From the NCBI GenBank assembly GCA_016710985.1, contig JADJTX010000026.1:1-59231 (forward strand): a stretch of DNA of 59,231 bases. Reading direction: 5' to 3'. The DNA comes from Ignavibacteria bacterium (GTDB taxonomy: Bacteria; Bacteroidota; Ignavibacteria; Tepidaquicellales; Tepidaquicellaceae). The translations under genes and the position numbers were made by a program. This document shows positions 52,869-59,231 of this stretch, one piece after another. The notes beneath the pieces are model-generated. The model saw nothing but the letters and a program-made list of their open reading frames with translations, ran no database searches and had not been told where the DNA came from. Each line of letters begins with the position of its first letter. Within the stretch, counting starts at the first letter, position 1.

Positions 52869-53804
52869 ATGAAAGTAACCGTTGTAGGCGCAGGTAATGT
52901 CGGTGCAACCTGTGCAAATGTAATTGCTCATAAAGAGCTCGTCACAGAAGTTGTTCTGCTTGACATTAAACAGGGTATATCAGAAGGTAAAGCGCTTGAT
53001 ATATGGCAGACTTCCGGAATTAATAATTATGATACAAGAGTCGTAGGAGTAACAAATGATTATTCAAGAACTGCAGGTTCTGAAGTAGTGGTTATCACTT
53101 CCGGTCTTCCGAGAAAACCGGTAATGAGCAGGGATGACCTGATCTCAACAAATGCTGAAATTGTAAAATCTGTAACTGAGAATGTTGTTAAGCATTCTCC
53201 CGATGCAATTCTTATCATTGTTTCAAATCCTCTTGATGTAATGTCCTATTGTGCCTATGTAAATTCCAAGCTGCCATCGACAAAAGTAATGGGCATGGCG
53301 GGAATTCTTGATACCGCAAGATACAGGGCTTTTTTAGCTGATGCTATAAATTGTTCACCAAAGGATATCAATGCGATGCTGCTCGGAGGTCACGGAGATA
53401 CTATGGTTCCGCTTCCAAGATACACTTCAGTAAGCGGAATTCCTGTAGATGAATTAATAGATGAAGCAACATTAAATGCAATTGTAGAAAGAACCAAAAA
53501 AGGCGGCGGCGAACTCGTAAGCCTCATGGGCACATCAGCATGGTATGCACCCGGCGCAGCAGCTGCACAAATGGTTGAATCTATTTTAAGAGATCAGAAA
53601 AGAATATTCCCGGTATGCGCATGGCTTCAGGGTGAATACGGACTGAAAGATATTTATCTGGGGGTTCCGGTAATTCTCGGAAGAAAAGGCATTGAGAAGA
53701 TAATAGAGTTAAAGCTTAATAAAGATGAAATGAAACTGCTGACTGACTCCGCGAAGTCTGTGAAAGAAGTAATGGATGTGTTCGATAATCTGAATAAGAA
53801 ATAG
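52869..53804 (+). CDS. mdh: Malate dehydrogenase
   Basis: NAD-dependent malate dehydrogenase of the LDH-like type (311 residues), which interconverts malate and oxaloacetate in the TCA cycle. VTVVGAGNVGATCANVI is the NAD-binding loop; Asp in LLDIKQG selects NAD. The active-site loop has SGLPRKPVMSRDDL with the two substrate Arg residues, then SNPLDVMSY, GMAGILDTARYRAFLA and the catalytic His in LLGGHGDTMVPL. The length is normal. It sits alone between two terminators. Confidence 0.96.
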   Translation: MKVTVVGAGNVGATCANVIAHKELVTEVVLLDIKQGISEGKALDIWQTSGINNYDTRVVGVTNDYSRTAGSEVVVITSGLPRKPVMSRDDLISTNAEIVKSVTENVVKHSPDAILIIVSNPLDVMSYCAYVNSKLPSTKVMGMAGILDTARYRAFLADAINCSPKDINAMLLGGHGDTMVPLPRYTSVSGIPVDELIDEATLNAIVERTKKGGGELVSLMGTSAWYAPGAAAAQMVESILRDQKRIFPVCAWLQGEYGLKDIYLGVPVILGRKGIEKIIELKLNKDEMKLLTDSAKSVKEVMDVFDNLNKK

Positions 53805-53819
53805 TTTTCTAAAAAATAT

Positions 53820-53851
53820 AAAGATGCTGTCTTTTTTAAGACAGCATCTTT
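53820..53851. terminator. Bidirectional terminator
   Basis: Perfect 14-bp stem AAAGATGCTGTCTT/AAGACAGCATCTTT with loop TTTT, between convergent mdh and the RsbW-like gene. The minus-strand stop codon overlaps its right end. Confidence 0.93.
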
Positions 53852-54254
53852 ATTTAATTACTGTCAGAATAAACTCGGTCCCGCCTTCTGATGAATTGCA
53901 TTTAAAATCATCCACCAGAGACTGTATAATGAAAATTCCCCTGCCGCTTTCCTTTAGTAAATTTTCATTTGATGTCGGATCAGGGAGCTCTTCTATCTTG
54001 AATCCTCCTCCTTCGTCCTTAATTCTTACAACTAATTTTACTTCGTTTATTTCAATTCCGGTATATACATTTTTACTCTCATCTTCCTTGTTTCCGTGCA
54101 CGATGGCATTGATCAGCGCTTCAGAACAGGCTATCTGAAGATTTATGAATTTTTCCATTGCCAGATCGAACTTCTGATTTACCTGTTCGAGAAGAATATC
54201 AAACTTTCTTATCTCATTCCGGTTGCTTTTTAAAACCAAGTTAAACTTTTCCAA
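53850..54254 (-). CDS. RsbW-like anti-sigma factor / serine kinase (HATPase_c_2)
   Basis: A 134-residue GHKL ATPase domain protein. The N-box is ACSEALINAIVHGNK, the G1 box KDEGGGFKIEEL and the G2 region KESGRGIFIIQSLVDD; the final TEFILTVIK strand is typical. RsbW/SpoIIAB-type kinases bind a sigma factor or phosphorylate an anti-anti-sigma protein; neither partner is encoded next to it. No extra domain. The overall signal pathway is unknown. Confidence 0.9.
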   Translation of the reverse strand: MEKFNLVLKSNRNEIRKFDILLEQVNQKFDLAMEKFINLQIACSEALINAIVHGNKEDESKNVYTGIEINEVKLVVRIKDEGGGFKIEELPDPTSNENLLKESGRGIFIIQSLVDDFKCNSSEGGTEFILTVIK

Positions 54255-54302
54255 TTTTTTTAAATTTTAAATTAGGTTAAGTAATTTTTAAAAAATTTAT
54301 CA

Positions 54303-56210
54303 TTACATGTTCCATTGGATATTAAGCTGAAGATTTACAGCCGAATTACTCTGCGGAGGATTTTCATAAACAATGTTATCAATCCCCCCTATAAAATTAA
54401 TGATTGAATTATTATTTAAATATAAAATAATTTTACCGAAAGGTCCGTACGTTTTGTAAGTATTAACAAGATTTTTCACGCCGGTATCGTATTGATATCT
54501 CTGCTGCTGAAAAAATTTATATCCGATCCCGATATTTACGAAATAATTCGGCTTATAACTTATGTCCGGAGCGTACATTTGCTCTGCATAATATGCAATG
54601 GGTTTCACGGAAAAATTATCGTTGTCGAACTGACCCTGCTCATAAAGCTTAAGCTCGCCTATAAAATCCAGATACATGTCCCCGTAAAAATTATATGTAG
54701 AAGAATCCATGACATATAATTGCCTGTATGAAAAACTCTGTACCTGGGAAATGATATCTTCAAAATCATAAACAGTATAATTTGCCAGCACCTGTACTAA
54801 ATTTTTAGTAGAGAGCCGGTTTACGGGAGAAAAAGAAGTGTAGGAAGTCAGCTTATAGATCCTGTTCTTGAAATTGTTAGCGCTTCTTTCGGAATAGATA
54901 TAATTAACTCCCGAAAACAATACGTCAAACCGGGTCTGTACATTAAAGTTGATCAGATTATTATAATTGTGATACGCAGATAATACAGTCTCTGACTCGT
55001 CCCTGTCATCAAAATTCTCATCAAAGTCCGTATCATATCTCAGCAAAGAAGTTGAACCCGTAAATCCGAAAGACGTCGTATTTGATATTAAATATGCACC
55101 ATCAACAAGCGCTGATGCCCGTCTGCTGTTATTATTCTTGCTCTTTTCAGTTCTTTCAAGTTCTAATATCTGAATCGGGGAATATCCTGCTGTATTAATG
55201 AGAGAGTGCGTTTCAGAGCGTTCGCTGACAATTAATTTAAATTGTGAAAATAAATCCCCGGTGTTAAAATTTAAACCTCCTGCTATCTCAAGATTGTTTT
55301 CCAGTATCCTTGTATCATAAACATTCTCAAAGATAATATTTACAGGAGCTGCTCTGTATTTATATTCTTTTGTAATGTTTCTGTTTATAAAAAGTCCGGA
55401 CAAAGAAAATATCAGATCATTATTCAGTGCATAGTTAAGATTATCTCCCAGCTGCAGAAAGTTTTCGACGCGCCTTTCTATGTTGTTCTTGATATTGTAC
55501 TGCAGAACAACACTTGGAGTAGCAGGGGAATATATGTCATTCAGCTGATTGTAATATCTTATCAGACCTGTGTTATCTGTTTCCGCATTAAACCTTTTAT
55601 AAACATTGGTATTAATTTCATAATTGTGATTCTGCTTCTTCATCAGGTCCTCATAAAAGACGATCAGATTTCCGTTTGTAAGATAATCATTAAGTGAGAA
55701 ATTTGTTGCAGTGGCAGTCATTATTCCGCTGAGCCCTTCGTTGAATTCACCTATCTGATCTTCAGCTTTAAAACCTATTTCAGTATTCACGGACAGATTA
55801 CTGTAAATGTTATAATCTATGTCAGCAAAAAGATACTTACTGTTATTTTCATTCGTAGCAATGTTCTTGTCATCAGTATAAAATTTATTCTGGTACCCAA
55901 TACCTGCATTAAGATTATTCTGCACGCTGTAATAAAGCAGAAATCTGAAATTATTATAATCCGAGTAGAAATTCTGACTTAGCTTAGAAACATTGGATAA
56001 ATAATAATTTTCAACCGCAACGCCGATCCTGCCAAAATCCTTATTGTAATTAAGCACAGAGTTCAGATTAGCTGAGTTAATGTCATTATATAAATTTGTT
56101 TTGAAAAAGTTAGTAGTATACAGGGAGTCAGGTAAAATGTTAAACTGAGCAAACGATATTTTGTTAATTATCATTATCAGTATTGTTGCTTTAATCAAAA
56201 AGACCTTCAT
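54303..56210 (-). CDS. Putative outer-membrane beta-barrel protein
   Basis: A 635-residue protein. I chose ATG at 56210, giving a proper signal peptide (KVFLIKATILIMIINKISFAQ), rather than the 18-codon longer start. The rest is a long series of alternating strands with many Tyr, Asn and Phe (FRFLLYYSVQNNLNAGIGYQ, YLFADIDYNIYSNLSVNTEI, ... VNLQLNIQWNM), as in a large outer-membrane barrel ending in an aromatic-Met strand. Family not recognised. It overlaps the end of the ABC ATPase gene by 20 bp, so the two are probably translated together. Confidence 0.75.
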   Translation of the reverse strand: MKVFLIKATILIMIINKISFAQFNILPDSLYTTNFFKTNLYNDINSANLNSVLNYNKDFGRIGVAVENYYLSNVSKLSQNFYSDYNNFRFLLYYSVQNNLNAGIGYQNKFYTDDKNIATNENNSKYLFADIDYNIYSNLSVNTEIGFKAEDQIGEFNEGLSGIMTATATNFSLNDYLTNGNLIVFYEDLMKKQNHNYEINTNVYKRFNAETDNTGLIRYYNQLNDIYSPATPSVVLQYNIKNNIERRVENFLQLGDNLNYALNNDLIFSLSGLFINRNITKEYKYRAAPVNIIFENVYDTRILENNLEIAGGLNFNTGDLFSQFKLIVSERSETHSLINTAGYSPIQILELERTEKSKNNNSRRASALVDGAYLISNTTSFGFTGSTSLLRYDTDFDENFDDRDESETVLSAYHNYNNLINFNVQTRFDVLFSGVNYIYSERSANNFKNRIYKLTSYTSFSPVNRLSTKNLVQVLANYTVYDFEDIISQVQSFSYRQLYVMDSSTYNFYGDMYLDFIGELKLYEQGQFDNDNFSVKPIAYYAEQMYAPDISYKPNYFVNIGIGYKFFQQQRYQYDTGVKNLVNTYKTYGPFGKIILYLNNNSIINFIGGIDNIVYENPPQSNSAVNLQLNIQWNM

Positions 56211-56949
56211 AGGAATATTTTTTTGATTCGGTGTCTGTCTTAAGATTTCGGAAAAGATCTTCAAGATCAGTATAATTCGCTGAATTCTTCAGATCTTCGG
56301 TTTTCACATCAAGAACTATTTTTCCTTTGTCAATGAGTATGATCTTAGTAGAAACCTTTTCAATTGTATTCAGCAAATGAGAACAGTAAAATATTGTCTT
56401 TCGCTTCGACACAAGATATGATACAAGATCCTGAAATATAAAGATAGAATTTGCATCAAGCCCGTTCAGTGGTTCGTCAAAGAAAATAACTTCAGGATTA
56501 TGAAGAAGTGCCGAAGTTATCAGCACTTTTTGTTTGTTTCCTTTAGACAGATTACCGATTGATTCATTCAACTGATCTTTGAAGTCAAACATTTCTGAAA
56601 AGTTATCAATTCTTCTTTTTAACAGCCGGGGTTCCAGATCCCGTACCGTACCGATAAACTCAAGATATTCTGCCGGCGAAAGCGCGTTAAAGAGATTTGC
56701 AGTCTCCGGCACATAACCTGTAATTTTCTTTACTTCAAAAGAATCTTTCTTAACGTCAATATCATTAACCAGTACTTCGCCTGAATCAAATTCAAGAACA
56801 CCTATCAGTATCTTTACAGTCGTAGACTTGCCCGCGCCATTGGTCCCTATGTATCCGCAGATCTCGCCTTTCCCTGTTTCAAAAGAAATATTATCCAGAG
56901 CTGTAGTTTCCGGAGAATATTTCTTTGTCAGGTTTTTGACGTCAATCAT
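56191..56949 (-). CDS. ABC transporter ATP-binding protein
   Basis: A 252-residue ABC ATPase. The start at 56949 (MIDVKNLTKKYSPETTALDN) is the usual family N-terminus; the open frame reaches 27 codons further up without family similarity. Walker A GYIGTNGAGKSTTVKIL, Q-loop region ITGYVPETANLF, signature LSKGNKQKVLI (LSGGQ variant), Walker B VIFFDEPLNGLDAN and a switch His in FYCSHLL. This is the CcmA/NatA type of exporter ATPase. No permease gene adjoins; the downstream gene is an outer-membrane protein, overlapping by 20 bp. Confidence 0.9.
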   Translation of the reverse strand: MIDVKNLTKKYSPETTALDNISFETGKGEICGYIGTNGAGKSTTVKILIGVLEFDSGEVLVNDIDVKKDSFEVKKITGYVPETANLFNALSPAEYLEFIGTVRDLEPRLLKRRIDNFSEMFDFKDQLNESIGNLSKGNKQKVLITSALLHNPEVIFFDEPLNGLDANSIFIFQDLVSYLVSKRKTIFYCSHLLNTIEKVSTKIILIDKGKIVLDVKTEDLKNSANYTDLEDLFRNLKTDTESKKYSYEGLFD

Positions 56950-57325
56950 AATTTTTGTAAATAAAACTATTCTCATCTGACTTAACAAGTAAAAAATGTA
57001 TAGATTAATTCTGTTCCCGGTACATCCCAAAACTTGAAAGACATGGATGTTTTTCTGAAGCGGACATCAGCACCATTGGTATTTTATGATAAACATCATA
57101 TCAGAACATGATCTAAGTTCTGTTTTGTAATTATAGTTTTTTAGTATAATAATGCGCAAGGAAAGATTCTGTAAGACCTTCTGCTGAATACATACAAAGA
57201 ACTCTTATAGAAAGACTGGATTCGAAAGAGATTTTTATGGGAGAGATCACTAATTCATTTTCAGATTTTAATGGATATTGATTGGTCAATAAAAATAGCT
57301 TAAGTTTCTTCAAAACAAAAATCAG
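56950..57325. other. Gene-free divergent region
   Basis: Separates the ABC ATPase gene from the plus-strand T9SS gene. One 60-codon minus-strand frame (57131-57313) exists but has no start signal, no recognisable family and no coding pattern. No repeat array is present, unlike most gaps here. Confidence 0.4.
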
Positions 57326-58634
57326 ATGGAAAACAAATTCTACCGCATACTATTCTTTCTTTCAATTCTTCTCATCATCATTTCATTCGATCTTGCACAC
57401 AATCCTCCGGGCGGATGGCAGAAGCAGATGCTGCCGGATAGCTTGTCAGGTCTGCAAATTGAAGGATTAACATTTGTTGACAGTGTTACCGGTTTTTGTA
57501 TTATAAGAACTCCAGGGTATATCTTAAAATCTACAAACGCAGGGTTTAATTGGCAAATTAACTACAGCTATTCACAGCCCTTTTATAAATTAACTTTTTT
57601 AAATAAAGACACAGGGTATGTTTTAAGTTTTAATAAGATATTGAAAACATTAAATCAAGGTGACACCTGGACAACAATTGATTTACCTTTAGATTTAGTC
57701 CCGAGCGATATTTATGTGTATAATACCGATACAATATGGGCTGCCGATGAGGAAGCTTCAGTCGGCGGAATCTTTCTAACAACAAACGGTGGAGCAAACT
57801 GGACGAGGAAATATTATGCGGGAGGTTCTCCAAAATCCAAACAAGATTTATTTTGTAAATAATGAACTTGGATTTGCATCAAGAGGTAATCTTTTACGAA
57901 CCAGTGATGGCGAAATACATGGAATAATTTACAGCCTGAATTGGGATTTACTGATATTCATTTTATTAATAGCTTGACCGGATGGAGAGTAGCAATGGGC
58001 TCAATTAGAAAAACTACTGATGGCGGTTTGAATTGGATACAACAAACTCTTCCTTCAATAAATGATACAATTTCATCTAATGGTGTTAATGAAATTTCAA
58101 AATTAAATAAAGATGGAACTATTTATGCTGTTGGTCCAAGTGCATTTTTCTTCACACGAGGTCTCATATTTAAAACTACTGATGGTGGTACTAACTGGGG
58201 TTATCAATTACCTGATACATCTAAAATAAAATTTTTTAAATATACCCATTTAAGTTTTATTGGTACAAATATTGGCTGGGCTTATCAGCAAATCAATGGC
58301 AGGATATATACAAATACAGGAGGAGATACAACTATCTATACGGGATCAAACATATTTCATCCGAAGTTCCAAAAAATTTCATGCTTTATCAAAACTATCC
58401 CAATCCGTTTAATCAAAGACAATGATCCGCTATGAGGTATTAAAAAGAACTATAGCCAGATTAAAAATATTTGATATAAAGGGAAGAGAAGTTTTGGAGC
58501 TTGTTAATGAGGAGCAATTACCCGGAACATATGAAACTGAATTTGATGGCAGCGCTCTGAGTTCCGGAATTTATTTTGGGATTTTGAATGCAGATGATTT
58601 TAAAGATGTAATCAAAATGATTTTAATTAAGTAA
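57326..58634 (+). CDS. T9SS-sorted BNR-type propeller protein, four frame breaks
   Basis: Signal peptide (FYRILFFLSILLIIISFDLA), then Asp-box units (KSTNAGFNW, KTLNQGDTW, TTNGGANW, KTTDGGLNW, KTTDGGTNW) and a T9SS domain. The frame breaks at about 57832-57835 (one extra A), 57913-57915 (one A missing), 58355-58357 (one T missing) and 58414 (one C missing). Each single-base change restores family sequence: SPNPNKIYFVNNELGFASRG, DGENTWNNLQPELGF, NIFSSEVPKNFMLYQNYPNP, and FNPKTMIRYEVLKRT. The net result is exactly 437 codons. There are no other stops, so this looks like sequencing error rather than decay. Confidence 0.78.
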
Positions 58635-58682
58635 TAGTTTGACAATAAAATTCTTTATAAAATAGTATTAAACCTAATTATC

Positions 58683-59231
58683 ATGAAAACAAAAATTACC
58701 TTAATTTTTGTAATATGTATTACAGCTTTTGCATTCAGATTTTTCAATAAGTCTGAAATGGTTGAAATTAGTTCAATACTTCCGGATCCTGACACTACCT
58801 TCATTATAGGTATTCTTGAAAGCGGAGCTGAAGGAAAGATATGACCGGCAGGTTGATTCATTTGGAATAAATCTGTGGCACAGATATCCGGATGGAAATA
58901 ATGGCTGGAGAACGGTTCATAACAATTGGGCAGCCTTTGATTTCACAGACGCAGAATATGAAGATTATCATGATGGGGTTGAAGACATAATAGGTACAAA
59001 CCGGGATTCCGGAATGTATACATTGATGAACAGAGGAAAAATTCTACGATTGTGTTTCGGACAAAGAAGCGATTACCAGTGTGAAGAAGTAGGCATGGTT
59101 AATCCCGATTATTGGTTTTACACATATAAAAATAGAGACAATTCTTCATTGGATTCGAATAAGACAGGTGCAGACATCGTTGACAATTCAGTATTTGGAA
59201 ACGGAATAAAAGTTGTCAGATGCAGTACCTT
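58683..59231 (+). CDS. Exported protein, partial at window edge, one frame break
   Basis: It begins MKTKITLIFVICITAFAFRF, a signal-like N-terminus. The frame stops after ESGAEGKI but continues from about 58830 in another frame as ERYDRQVDSFGINLWHRYPD, NGWRTVHNNWAAFDFTDAEY and so on, open to the window end. A single indel between about 58805 and 58835 would join the parts. The Trp/His/Asp-rich sequence is not a family I recognise. The 3-prime end is outside the window, so a T9SS tail cannot be tested. Confidence 0.6.

Noticed and set aside
56191..57030. Longer ABC ATPase start at 57030
   Set aside because: The extra 27 residues have no family similarity, while the ATG at 56949 gives the standard N-terminus.
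57131..57313. Minus-strand 60-codon open frame
   Set aside because: No recognisable family, poor start context and a biased composition; probably chance.

Overview
AT-rich bacterial DNA, most likely from an Ignavibacteria-like member of the Bacteroidota/Chlorobi group. The main reason is that eight secreted proteins in this window end in a type IX secretion (T9SS) sorting domain with the motif NYPNPFNP (or a close variant) followed by a terminal K-M-[IL]-L-[IV]-K. Typical companions are also present: beta-propeller/BNR surface proteins, outer-membrane barrels and TPR proteins. No T9SS machinery gene is in the window, and the placement is an inference.

Layout. 1-7.4 kb (minus strand): a cyclase-STAND-TPR regulator, a small exported TPR protein and uvrA. 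7.7-12.2 kb (plus): a putative outer-membrane protein, a BNR-type T9SS protein and a T9SS M1 aminopeptidase. 12.6-15.8 kb (plus): a YjbR-type protein, an exported protein, a LytR_C protein, rsfS and pdxA. 16-25 kb: a TPR protein, a T9SS propeller protein, an enoyl-CoA hydratase, and a compact minus-strand operon folB-folK-deoxynucleoside kinase-small membrane protein-GT9-ppx. 25-34.9 kb: sucD with a lysine-rich tail, lipoproteins, a BASS-like transporter, a T9SS M14 carboxypeptidase, glucokinase, and a large lipoprotein with a caspase/CHAT-like His-Cys pair. 35-40.3 kb: a urate catabolic cluster (uricase, allantoinase, allantoicase, uraD, uraH) covering urate to ureidoglycolate plus urea. 40.3-50.1 kb (minus): secreted proteins, a polyprenyl glycosylphosphotransferase and recG. 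50.4-59.2 kb: a T9SS protein, tRNA-Ala(GGC), rplU, rpmA, mdh, an RsbW-like kinase, an outer-membrane protein with an ABC ATPase, and two frame-broken secreted-protein genes at the right edge.

Two features run through the whole window. First, the intergenic DNA is full of short tandem repeats, nearly all with a 7-bp period (a few 9-bp), plus inverted CACAGAG-type elements and 13-17 bp palindromes. Several arrays start exactly at, or supply, the stop codon of the upstream gene. Second, at least nine genes carry single-base frameshifts, most at short homopolymers. Adding or removing one base restores a canonical family sequence each time, so I read most of them as uncorrected sequencing indels rather than gene decay. 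Two poly-G tracts also look like assembly artefacts.
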